Shown: one piece after another, positions 45,906 to 56,318 of the stretch | How the letters are laid out: the number at the start of each line of letters is the position of its first letter | Position numbering within the stretch: the first letter of the stretch is position 1 | Source of the DNA: Platerodrilus igneus | Taxonomy: Eukaryota; Arthropoda; Insecta; Coleoptera; Lycidae | DNA: 64,000 nucleotides | Reading direction: 5' to 3' | Assembly (NCBI GenBank): GCA_036346225.1 | Contig: JARFIW010001111.1 | Span: 1 to 64,000, forward strand | Translations under genes and position numbers: made by a program | Notes under the pieces: generated by a model | Told to the model about the DNA's origin: nothing | Databases searched by the model: none | Seen by the model: the letters and a program-made list of their open reading frames with translations, nothing else

Positions 45906-46411
45906 ATATAAAAATTTATAAGAACCCCCGCGTTGAACATATACCATATAGTTTTTATTTTCCATCTATACTGTAAACGTCACGTCCAAAAAATTTTTTT
46001 GTTCTTTTTTAATTTCAATTGTGAATATTAATTGATGGAAAATAATAAATAAATATACAATGTACTCACATTTATTTTTGAGTATAGTGCAGATACAAAC
46101 CATCTACATACCGAAAGAGAAATGGCAGTGGAAATCAAATTTTCAAAATTTAAAATGGAAAATAAACTAACCCTAGATTTACTTTTAATAAAACTGAAAT
46201 TAATAAATAATAGAAACGATAGTTAGAGATAATATATATTGTAAAAACCCAACAGCGGTTAATGATAAGGTCGATATAGAAAAATTCAGTAAAGTATATC
46301 ACAATATCATAAAATAATTTTAACACACTGGCACAAACGTATTAAAAGTCTAATAAAATAAACAACATCCAGTAAAATGCAGTTAACCAAAACAAAATAA
46401 AAGTTTGATAA

Positions 46412-48485
46412 TATCAGCAAAGGAAACAAGTGTCCGCTACTGAAAAGGTGCTAGATATTAATTATACGAATACTAAATTAAAACATTCATTTTATTGACG
46501 TGGTCTAACATTTAAAATTTAAAGAAAATTGTGTAATAAAAGATAAAAAGAAATTTTTTAGTATTAACAATTTTAAAGTGGGGAAGATAACCCCTAAGTC
46601 AAGAAATTCAACTGTGATATAAAATTGTTTAAAAATATTGACGTATATAATTAGTTGATGATGTACAATATATGTTTGTTAGAGGTTTCAAATTCAATAT
46701 TCATACTATTTAAACTGATCTTTGTTTAGGGTAAATGAGTGCAATTGTTTCAATGTTTAGTAAATTGTACAAAAGCCATTGAGAAAGGTCGCATATAAGT
46801 GGCTTAAATGTTTAGAGCTTATGACGTAAAAATACATTGATAATTATTTTAATTGACCTTAAACCCAAGAGCTTAAAGCAGAAATTTATAATAGTGAAGG
46901 TCAAGAATGAAACGTGTTTAATAAGTACAACTTCTTTTGAATACCATATTCATAGTTGGAATAGAGCTAATTACGAGCCTAACAATATTTTCATAGACTC
47001 AGATTTAAAAAATACTAAATCCATTAAAAACAGATTATAAAAAAGTAAAAGTAACCTCTTTGTTGATTATTTAAAAGAAATTACTGAAAACCTTATAAAT
47101 GCTTACTTAAAAATCAAATATTCAAACGGTTTCCATTACGCACATCAAGCAGCCATAACGGGTTGGTTACTAAACATACCAAATTTGTCCGCAATACTAG
47201 GTGCACTAAAATTAATATTTTTCACAGTTTGTACCTATGATAAAGATATAATACTCACACATTCTGTAGACTTTTCCAGCCTAAATTGCAATAAACATTT
47301 TTCATTGAGCATAACTTATGTAAGAATGGAACTAACCATCTAAATTCAGTAGTCTTTATAATATGTGAAACAATGAATTATGAGAAATACTTTATAGCCC
47401 CTGCAATTATTTATGTAACTATTATGAAGAACATCACAAAGATGACACAAAATTGGATTAATCATATCAACATTTATCTCAAATAAGTCTGTTTCATAAT
47501 TGACTTTCATCAAGATACATAACATTTAATATAAACAACCAAGTACTTTCAGGTAATTAATACAAATACTTTGTTACAGGAAATATCAAATAAAGACTAT
47601 TTTGGGGAATGAAACCCCTATTACTGTATCATTTAATTGTTGGGTTTTAATTATTCTGAAAATGTGAATGGTAATACAAAAAAATCAAGAACGTATTAAA
47701 GTTTCAATAGATCTCTGACAATGTTTTATATCTACTATTTATATACATTTATGGAAAATAAAAGTTACCTCAATTATACACAATATTGATTTACTAAATA
47801 ACAGGTTTCCCTTGATTTTGTTAATATAGCTTTCTTGTCCACTTTTTTAAGATAAATCAAAGAAATCCAAAAATTCACATTAGTGTGTGCATATATGTTT
47901 ATATTTTTATGTGCTTTGTAACGTGCATTTTTGTAGTTTAACATTTTACGCTATACGCCATTCGTAAATACATTTCTGCAACTACTATTTCTATATTTTA
48001 TATTTATTAACTCGTTGGCGAATGCGTCGTATTATAATGAGTGGATTGCATCGTTCTTGTCTTGCCGTTCGTATAAATTTTGTTGCTTAGGTGGATATAC
48101 AAGTCTAGATAAGAGGCGATAAGAGGTTGTAATAGCAACGAGTTGACATAAAACAGATGAGCAGTTGTAGTTCGTTCTTGGTTCCTATATATTAATTACG
48201 TGGAAAATACTGTTTCTTTTTGCTTTGACAATAGTGAGAATTAATGCGGTATCAATTTTCGAATTGTTCATGAACCAGCACGGCACGATTTTAGTTGTTT
48301 TTCTTGTGAAATAATAGTTGTATAACTTGTTAAACTCGACCTGCACGCGTGTTTTACGGAACATTTGACGGACTTACTTTAGTGATACACGTGCTTTACT
48401 CATTGTGGTTTTTTTTGTTGGTGCTTCGTCTTTTGATATTTAAACTGTGTGTGCGATCTAGTTTCGCGGTCCTTTTTTTATCAGA
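46412..48485. other. No recognised feature
   Basis: AT-rich unique sequence over about 2 kb. One 67-codon frame (46837-47040) has no motif. I found no repeat or RNA gene. Confidence 0.35.
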
Positions 48486-48488
48486 GTA

Positions 48489-48746
48489 GTGCATACTTTG
48501 GATTATCCAAATACAGTTGATACTGTAGTTTCTGAATTTTCTAACCCCAAAGAATCTAAAATAGATCATTGCTTGCGCAAATTTCGTTATTTGCGAAATA
48601 TAACAGATTACCAGTTTACAAAGGTATTGGTTGAAGTTTCTCACTGCTTTTTGGATGTTTATGAAAATAATATACATTTGGTTCCAGTTGAAATTAAACT
48701 AGTGCTACAAAATATTTCGAAATTATTGTCTCAGGAAATAGAATAA
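48489..48746 (+). CDS. Unidentified 85-codon ORF
   Basis: The frame starts at MHTLDYPNTVDTV and is helical, with charged and hydrophobic residues well mixed (IDHCLRKFRYLRN, FTKVLVEVSHCFLDVYENN, VPVEIKLVLQNISKLL). Composition looks protein-like rather than random, and the frame is longer than expected in such AT-rich DNA. No family is recognised. The overlapping antisense frame 48396-48677 is less convincing. It could be a small gene, an exon or a transposon remnant. Confidence 0.3.
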   Translation: MHTLDYPNTVDTVVSEFSNPKESKIDHCLRKFRYLRNITDYQFTKVLVEVSHCFLDVYENNIHLVPVEIKLVLQNISKLLSQEIE

Positions 48747-48749
48747 GAA

Positions 48750-49500
48750 ATTTATCAATGCTACATAGTTCCGTCGTGTGATAAGGTCTGCTGCTAACCC
48801 CAGTGAAATACGTAGGTGTGATTAGGGTTACGTGTGATAAGTTCCATCAACGCCCTCACAGTCAAGGGTGAAGTGCTTCGTTAGTGCCGGACATCGTGAA
48901 TCCCACACTTCAATTGCAAGGAAGTGTTACTGAAAGACCTTTTTGTAAGTTGAACTATTTCCTACTTGTTATTACTTTAAATATCTATCCGTTTGTTTTG
49001 CCATATCTTTGTCGTTCTGATACCTTTTACAATCAAATTGCCTGCTATTAAGAAACAAAAAAAAAGAGAAAAAAATCAATACTACTGGATTACTCATATC
49101 AATTGTGTCTTACCTATTTATCTTTTGTTAACATGTTGTCTGATTTATGTTTAATTGGTGTGTGAGGAAACGTTTCTGCTACCCCCCAATATTACCTCAC
49201 TTTGTACTAAAAAATTTTTTTGTATTGCTTTTACCGTTGTTATATTATATAGATTATCCAAACAGTTTTTTTTACATTCTACAAAGTACTGAACAATCTA
49301 TGCTCGATCAGCATGCTATGCTTTTTCTTTATTTCAGGTTTGCAGCACTAATTTTTTTATTGCAGGTATTGTTACTAATTCCTTACAGCCGCATACATTA
49401 TATGTTGGTCTGCTTTCTACAACCCCCCCTAATCTCCGATTGAGCCCGGTCATTTCTTTGATTTTCTTTGTGTTACGCATGGCTATGAGCCAACGTAGCA
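48750..49500. other. Spacer, possibly the LTR belonging to the downstream binding-site motif
   Basis: It contains GTGTGATAAG twice near 48776 and 48831, and a pyrimidine-rich part. No coding sequence. If the motif at 49503 is a primer-binding site, an LTR would end at about 49500, but its start is not evident. Confidence 0.2.
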
Positions 49501-49502
49501 TA

Positions 49503-49520
49503 AATTTGGCGCCCAACGCG
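49503..49520 (+). other. tRNA-Lys-type primer-binding-site-like motif
   Basis: TGGCGCCCAACG followed by CGGCTGCCC agrees over the first 12 bases with the site complementary to the 3' end of tRNA-Lys that follows the 5' LTR in many retroviruses and gypsy-type elements. No gag follows, so if real it is a leftover of a decayed LTR element. Confidence 0.35.
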
Positions 49521-49823
49521 GCTGCCCCGATTAACATAACAGCTTTATTAGCAATTGCCAATTAGGGCAACAATTGAGGCAGGCATTGTGATAAAGTATG
49601 CCAAATTTGACCTCTCACTTAAGAAAATTAGTACGAAAGAGCAACTCTGACAAAAATCTAATAAAATTCAAATTACTTAAAAATCTCAAAACATTTCATA
49701 GTCAAACATACAGTAGAATATTAGAATATTTTATATAGCACATCGATTCATCTCTGCATGGTAATATATTGTCTATAGGATGCCAAAGTTAACCATAATT
49801 AATGCCACAAATATACAAAAACG

Positions 49824-49829
49824 TTTATT
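49824..49829 (-). promoter_or_regulatory. Poly(A) signal of the PDI gene
   Basis: On the minus strand AATAAA lies 61 bases downstream of the PDI stop codon, a normal distance for a short insect 3' UTR. Confidence 0.7.
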
Positions 49830-49889
49830 GTAAAAAGATTGATTTGTAAGAAAACTTACAATATTAATTAAATAATCTCACATAAATAA

Positions 49890-50132
49890 TTATAATTCAG
49901 TTTTTTGTTTTGGTTTACCATTTCTATCATAACCTTTCAATTCTGATGTTGAATATTTAGCAATATACTTAATAAAGTCGTTTAACTCACGACCGCCATC
50001 ATAACGAACAGGTTTGTTCTTAGCATCTTTAGGAACAAAAAATAATGTTGGAAAACCTCGTACTTCAAATAAAGATGGCACATCATTAGCAGTGGCGTCC
50101 ATTTTTACAATAGCAATTTCTTCATCTTTCAA
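49890..50132 (-). CDS. Protein disulfide isomerase (PDIA3/ERp57-like), last exon
   Basis: The exon encodes the end of the C-terminal thioredoxin domain: IAIVKMDATANDVPSLFEVR, GFPTLFFVP (with the conserved cis-Pro of the thioredoxin fold), YDGGRELNDFIKYI, and ends KPKQKTEL. KTEL is an ER-retention signal of the KDEL type. The acceptor TATAG lies at 50133-50137 and the first codons LKDEE join in frame to the previous exon. PDIs form and rearrange disulfide bonds in the ER lumen; PDIA3 types act on glycoproteins with calnexin/calreticulin. The protein is not disrupted in these exons. Upstream exons are not in view; a Tx1-like LINE and two (CA)n blocks occupy the adjacent intron. Confidence 0.95.
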   Translation of the reverse strand: MKDEEIAIVKMDATANDVPSLFEVRGFPTLFFVPKDAKNKPVRYDGGRELNDFIKYIAKYSTSELKGYDRNGKPKQKTEL

Positions 50133-50184
50133 CTATACAATACAAAATGTTAATTAATAAATGATGAAGATTAAATATACGTAC

Positions 50185-50416
50185 CGCATTTCCTAAATCA
50201 TCATATACAGGTGCAAGTTTTTTACAATGACCACACCAAGGAGCATAAAATTCTATTAAGACATCTTTATTATTATTAATAACAACTTCATCAAAATTCT
50301 TAGCAACAGCAATTTTGACAGGTTCATCATTAACTTCAGGAACAGCTTCAGATTTTAAATAAGGTACCAAATTATTTACCAATAAATCTTTAGCAAACTT
50401 CTCTAGTGATTCCACT
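50185..50416 (-). CDS. Protein disulfide isomerase (PDIA3/ERp57-like), penultimate exon
   Basis: The exon encodes VESLEKFAKDLLVNNLVPYL and KSEAVPEVND, then the start of the second catalytic thioredoxin domain: VKIAVAKNFDEVVINNNKDV, LIEFYAPWCGHCKKLAPVY. The CGHC redox motif is at 50224-50235. Splice sites: acceptor TTTTAG before AGTGG at 50417-50422 and donor GTACGT directly after the exon at 50179-50184. The 52-bp intron to the last exon is short, as is common in insects. The frame across the join reads DDLGNA-LKDEE, matching the family without gaps. The active site and flanking residues are intact, so the gene is probably functional. Confidence 0.96.
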
Positions 50417-50470
50417 CTAAAATTTAAGTAACAAATAAATGAAATATAATGCCATATATGTATATATAGA

Positions 50471-50697
50471 TACACACACACACCCATACCCACGTGTGCA
50501 CACACACAACACAAATACACACACACACAACACAAATACACACACACACACACACATGCACACATGCATGCATCCCCACCCCCACATGAATGCACACATG
50601 CACATGCGTGCACACACACACATGCACGCACACACGCACACCCACCCACCCACCCACACGCACACCCACATGCACACCCACACACACACACACACAA
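50471..50697. repeat. (CA)n microsatellite, imperfect
   Basis: CA repeats interrupted by CCCA, TGCA and ACAA units. It ends at CACACACAA against the 5' end of the Tx1-like LINE. The same simple repeat continues on the far side of that LINE at 56132. Confidence 0.95.
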
Positions 50698-50823
50698 GTT
50701 TTCGTAGCGAAAAGACGTGTTTCAAGTGCTCCGTATAGTTTAGTGAATTAAAGTGGTTAAGAACATATTTAGTATGATGTATTAAATGCACTTAACGTTG
50801 ATAAACAGACTTTAACTCACGAT

Positions 50824-52062
50824 GCTAATAAGCAGTCAGAAGCAAGAAAATCTGGACTTTTTTCCGATGTTATCAAGGCAACAGTATTTCCAAAAAAGGA
50901 GCAGGCTATTGTTCTTCCCGCAATAGAAGGCATACAGGTTAGAGATTATATAATAGCAATAGGCAAATTGATCACTCCTAAAAATGTGTTATTCGCTTCC
51001 AGAATATCTAACAATAGAGTGTGCATTTTTGCATCCACTAATGAAATCGTTGCCTCTTTCGTAACTACCTACGGTGGAATCAATGTGGGTGAGGTATTTA
51101 TTCCAACACGCATAGCTCATCTGCCCTTCAAAACGGATTGTACTATCAAATGTATCGCCCTGCATACCCCACCTAACACTTGAAAACATTCTTAAGCAGC
51201 ATAATTTAAAGTTACTATCTCCAATTTCATTCGTTGGTGCGGGTGTCGGTTTGAATGAATTTAAGCACGTAATGAGCTTCAGAAGGCAAGTATATATTAT
51301 TGATGACGATAAACAAACTATCCCGGATAATATCACTCTAACGTTCGACAACGAGGAGTACAGAATATTTATCACAGACGAACAAGTTAGATGCTTTATA
51401 TGCAAGGAAATTGAACATATCTCCTCGAGATGTACAAGTCAAGCTCCTCCTATAATTTCAGAAGTTACTAATGCGATAAAACCCGCTGGTGCAAAACGAG
51501 CTATGTCATCTACTACAAATGCAGGAGAAGACAGCAGTTTAGTAACTAACTACACGGAAGGAACCGCTACAGCGCTACCAATTTCCGATACTCAAGTAAC
51601 TCGTAATCTAACAGATAACATCATAAATAATTCGAAGCAAAGAAAGGATAAAACGGAAGAGCGTTAAACAACCACAAAAAAAATGAAGGTAGACAGCACA
51701 TCACAAAAGACGGACGATTTTAGTGAACTTCAAGTATTATGGCACAACAAGGAACACGTACTAGATTTCACTAACTTTAGCGACTTTTTGAGAGAAGTTA
51801 AAGGAAGCGATCAGCAATTGGAAGTCTCAAAAATATACTGACAACACCGAGAGCTTACTAACTTTAATAAAGGACGCATCTGCGGCGAGTAAGATAAGAT
51901 CAGTAAAGAAAGGTGTAAGCGGTTAGCTACTGCCATCAGCAGAGCAGTAACTCTAGAGGAAATGGACACCTCATATCAAACGAAACAAACAAGTCAGACC
52001 AAGAGAAGTCTTGGTAGAAGCAACTCATCTGACAGTTTAAATAGCGAAAACAATTTTTACTA
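50824..52062 (+). pseudogene. Tx1-like ORF1 (nucleic-acid-binding Gag-like protein)
   Basis: The open reading begins upstream of the first Met at 50968 (GLFSDVIKATVFPKKEQAIV, then LPAIEGIQVRDYII) and continues through LFASRISNNRVCIFAS and YGGINVGEVFIPTRIAHLPF. After a stop and frame change at about 51183 it continues with LNEFKHVMSFRRQVYIID and a CCHC knuckle C-x2-C-x4-H-x4-C (CFICKEIEHISSRC). Beyond the stop at 51667, FSDFLREVKGSDQQLEVSKI and following pieces are recognisable as the ORF1 tail of this clade. The protein would coat element RNA. Start unknown; at least three lesions. Confidence 0.75.
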
Positions 52063-52189
52063 AATTGCTTGAACTAGTTGAAATTTAGCAGTCAACTCAA
52101 ATCCCGTTTTATTAATATATTAAAACACAATGCACACCACACAACCAATAAAATTATCACATTAAATACAAAGAACATCCAGCGAACAC

Positions 52190-55100
52190 AAACAACTTGA
52201 ATTATATGATTTTTAGAGCAAACTCAACCAGATATCGCCTTATTACAAGAAACAAATATTATCGCATTTCGAACATAAATCATCAAAATTGTAAATATAA
52301 AGTTTTTGATAACCCAGCGCACAATGATTATACGGGAACTGCGATACTTGTTAAAGAAGGAAATCGTATAAAAACTATAAGCCATAGTATTCTACATGAT
52401 TCTTATTCACAACTCTTAACTGTATTGATGGACAATGCAGAATGGCACATAGTTGTTGTTTACTGTTCAACGACCAAAATAAGGCTTTACAGACTCTTAG
52501 CGCTTTGGAGGCACGACTGTTTAACCTACTTAGCGGTCCTAACAACGACCTGGCCAACATTAAGGTCATCTTAGCGGGCGATTTCAATTGCACGTTGGAA
52601 CCCTCATTGGACCGCTTGAATTCCACGAAGCTCATGCAAAACAGCCAACAAGTTGAACAACATCATTGAACAATTTCGCATGACTGACTGCTGGCGCGTT
52701 TTAACAGAACGAAAGGAGGTTATACATTTTAAGTTCAAGAACAGCCTCAAGAATTGACCGCATATACTGTACGGAGAATTTAATAAATTCCTTAGCGGAA
52801 TCAATGTTCAAAGCACATTTTCTGATCACCTCTCAGTCGCCGTCAGTATTAAGCCTTTTAACCGAAAAACAAACCAGTGGTCGCCTTACTGGAAATTTAA
52901 TAACGCTTTACTAGAAGACAAAAGTTTTGTTGAGTGTATGAAACTTTTTTTAGACCAGACGAAAAATATTGATTGCAGAAATAGGTCTTTTACAATGGTG
53001 GGAACAACTTAAAATTGACATTAAACTTATTACACTCCAATATCAGAGACAGAAAAGACAACATCAGGTGGCAGAATACGCTCTCATAAATAAACAACTC
53101 GAAAATGCATTACAAAACGCCCACACCGAAAACTTGAAGAACATCCATGATACCATAAAGGATGTACGTAACGCCTATCATAGAAAATCTTCAAATCAAA
53201 TAGCGTTAGACAAATACAAGGATCTGTGTAGCGTAGACCGACCAATAATCGAAAGAAACGTAATTCACACATACACCCCTCTTAAACAGCTGGATGTGAA
53301 CGGAAAGATCTTGGAAAATCCCGTGGATATGTGTAAAGAAATCAAAAACTATTTTCAAGCTCTTTACGCTGAAACACCTACAACTGCAGATAGCAGATCC
53401 GATCTGTACACCTCACTCCCGAAATTGAAGAAGTGCGATAAGGAAACACTCGAACTGCCAATTACCATTGACGAATTCACTGACTCCTTATACTCGCTCA
53501 ATAGAAACAAGGCTCCTGGCTTTGACGGATTGACCGTAGAATTTTATATTAAATTTTGGGAACAAATAAAACATAGCTACCATAGAGTATTTTTGCACGC
53601 CTTGCAGGTTGAACAATTACCAAATACAACTTCTACGGCCATCATCGCATTACTGCCAAAACGCTCAGATCAATTAAGCTGTATCGACAATTGGAGACCT
53701 ATTTCGCTATTAAACATGGATTACAAAATATTAGCAAAATTAATATCCAAGAGGATAATGGGCGTTCTGGGTACCATAGTTAATTCGGACCAAAGCTTTT
53801 CAATCCCTGGAAGAACAATATTTGACGCTCTCCACATCCACAGAGATGTAATATCGCGCTCAGAATAACAATCTGCCCCTGGCAGTCATAAATCTGGACC
53901 AACAGAGTGCCTTTGACAACGTGAGTCACAAGTTTATGTTTAGTTTGTTAAGAACGTTTGGGTTCGGGCATCAGTTTGTAAACAGTATAAAAACTTTATA
54001 TAAACATGCAAAATCGTATGTGCGTGTAGGTTCATTGTTAACAACCGAAATTCAACACGGTAAAGGTGTACGCCAGGGATGTCCTTTATCTGGCCCCCTA
54101 TTTACCCTATCCTTGGAGCCGTTCCTATCCTTATGCCGGCAGTCTTTAGAAGGTTTTACCATTCCTTTAGAGCAGCCGTTTAAATTAGTGATCAGTGCAT
54201 ACGCGGACGATGTGTCAGTATTCATTTCACAAAACAATGATTTCCAAAACCTACAGAAAGCCTACAAATTATCTGACACACTCCGGTTCGGTGTTAAATA
54301 CAAAAAAACAGCAGGTTTATGGATAGGCGCTTGGAGAAACAGACGAGACACACCTTTAAATTTTAATTGGTCCAACACGAATATAAAGATTTTAGGCGTC
54401 GTCTCCGGAGATATAGAAAAGATACAACTGACGCAGTAAAGGAACTAATACCTAAGCTAGACCAATCATTAAAAATGTGGAAACAACGTTTGCCAAAACT
54501 ATCACTGGTAGGACGGAAAATGATAGTAAATCGTTATGTAGCCCCAAAGCTATGGCATTTTATGCAAGTACTCCCATTCAACCCATCACAGCTTAAATTA
54601 ATACAAAAAAAACTCGTCGATTTCATGTGGAACGGAAAGCACTGGACAACAGCAAAAGATTTGTATCTACAAATTGAGCAAGGTGGCATAGGACTGGTCA
54701 ACCTGACTGCCAAACAAGCAATTTTTCGAATATTTCTGGGTCTCAGGATAATAAACAGTCGCAAAGACGAAAAATATTTATTAAGTTTAACCAATTTGCA
54801 CGATGTATCTTGGCAAATATTAACATGCCATAAGTGCAATGACCTTGTGAACACAAGTGCAGGAAATGTTTTCGCACAAGCTTTAATATCCACCTGGAGA
54901 GAAATAGATACCGTATACCCAAACTTCTGCACATCTATCAAGAATATCAAACTTATACCAACAACAGAAAGCAAGCTCATCGATATAGCTATAAGACCCC
55001 CTCTGTTTAGCAAAAAATGGATACAGTTCGGATTTCTCACTGTAAGTGATTTCATGAATGATAGCGATTGGAAAAATGAAATGGAAATTAAAGAACGCTT

Positions 55101-55900
55101 AAATCTGGCACCACCCTTAGTCAGAAGTGATCTACTGATGCACTATGATAAAATAAAAACCTTCTTTAATGGTTACATCAAACAAGGAAATAGCACAACA
55201 AATCAAAGCAAGTTTATTAGAATATCCATTGAGGCTAAGAACGAAACCATAGAAATACGGAAACAGAATAAAAACAAACTGCAGACTTATCACATCGAAA
55301 TATTGCGATTGCGGTGACGCACTCACAGGCTACTGGTCGGATGACGCAGTACATTGGTCTTCTTTTTTTACGCATCTGTCATTGGGACAAGATTCCGTAA
55401 TTTCGTGGAGATTTGCGAAGAACCGTATGGCAGACTCTTTGTTTTTGAACAAAATGGGAGTTCTAGATAATACACGATGTCCGTTTTGTATTCATATTGG
55501 CGACTCCTGGCACATAATGATTTCGTGTAAAAAAGCAACAGAAGTTTGGAGTCATGTACATCGTTTAACAAAGCCACTGATTAACAAGAAACTACTTATT
55601 AAAAACCAATGCTACAGAATACGAACAAAAACGGATAGTAAAAACTTGGCTAACTACATAATTGTTCTCGCAAAAAGTTCGATATATTGGTCAACGATAG
55701 ACAAGATTAGAAATAAATCAAATAACAGCGGACACTTAGATATATTCAAAAGACGCCTAAAATCAAGAATATCTAAGAAATTTATATGGCATCTAAGTAC
55801 CAACACTATGCAGAAATTCGAACAAACATGGACAGCTGGCAAAGCGCTCTGTTGGATCAAAAACGGAACACTGCATTTTTCAGACGTACTAAAGGACTAG
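52190..55900 (+). pseudogene. Tx1-like ORF2: endonuclease, reverse transcriptase, zinc motif
   Basis: The endonuclease reads PDIALLQETNI at about 52225, then GTAILVKEG, and ILAGDFNCTLEPSLDR (about 52566-52620). The RT region at 52969-53868 contains DEFTDSLYSLNRNKAPGFDG, WRPISLLNMDYKILAKLISK and QSFSIPGRTIFDALHIHRDV; after a frameshift 53921-54439 carries LLRTFGFGHQF, GVRQGCPLSGP and the catalytic YADD (54200-54211, intact). 54367-55317 continues with LPKLSLVGRKMIVNRYVAP. The C-terminal frame 55382-55900 has CPFCIHIGDSWHIMISC, a CCHC-type zinc motif (C-x2-C-x7-H-x4-C) typical after the RT in Tx1/L1-type elements. Lesions near 52215, 52500, 52670-52960, 53866, 54437 and 55310 make it inactive. 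Confidence 0.88.
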
Positions 55901-56131
55901 TAGCTGAACTTCTGAAATCGTACTGTAAAGTAGGGGAGCTCATAAAAAAAGGTTTTTTTTTCCATTTGCCTTTTTTTACAACTTTATTTATTTCTATTTT
56001 TTTCTTTTATTTTATTTATGTTACTTAACACATTTTAATATTAATGTGAAGTGTACAAAAAATTTTTTATAATTCACTAATGGATTAATGTATCATAACA
56101 ATTACAGTTTTAATAAATAATAATAATAATA

Positions 56132-56253
56132 ACACACACACACACACCCACACACATGCACACGCATGTACACACACAGACAGACACACACACACATGCC
56201 CACACCCCACACACACAGACAGACATGCACACGTGCACGTGCACACACACACA

Positions 56254-56305
<52 letters not shown>

Positions 56306-56318
56306 CACACACACACAC
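56132..56318. repeat. (CA)n microsatellite, imperfect
   Basis: CA repeats with GCA, GACA and CCCA interruptions, longest pure run at about 56262-56303. It abuts the 3' (TAA)n of the LINE and is the apparent continuation of the tract at 50471-50697. Cys/Val-rich and His/Thr-rich open frames here are products of the repeat. Confidence 0.96.

Larger units (their letters stand above)
44774..46411 (-). mobile_element. Penelope-like element, decayed, with long inverted arms
   Basis: The left arm (44774-45050) and right arm (46135-46411) are inverted copies of about 275 bp, beginning with TTTTGTTTTGGTTAACTGCA and containing a shared CTGTTGGGTTTTTACA-type block. Between them, on the minus strand, lie decayed coding parts: KKAVIFNLANRAIKLMDPEY (about 45400-45480) and the GIY-YIG endonuclease start (about 45060-45170). 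This is the C-terminal order of Penelope-like proteins. The right arm appears to be an inverted copy of the 3' end, a structure common in Penelope-like insertions. The RT core is not recognisable. Confidence 0.7.
50698..56131 (+). mobile_element. Tx1-clade-like LINE inserted in a (CA)n tract in a PDI intron
   Basis: The element has ORF1 with one CCHC knuckle, ORF2 with endonuclease, RT and a C-terminal zinc motif, and a 3' end with (TAA)n. It begins AGTTTTCGTAGCG immediately after (CA)n and ends ATAATAATAATAA immediately before (CA)n. It lies antisense to the PDI gene. Blocks such as DQQSAFDNVSHKFMF, GVRQGCPLSGPLF and AYADDVSVF match the Tx1/L1 group. About 5.4 kb, close to full length, with five or more frame disruptions. 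Confidence 0.85.

Noticed and set aside
50122..50697. 191-codon minus-strand ORF beginning with a Cys/Val-rich part
   Set aside because: The first half is the translated (CA)n repeat read into the PDI exon across an intron; only the PDI exon part (50185-50416) is real.
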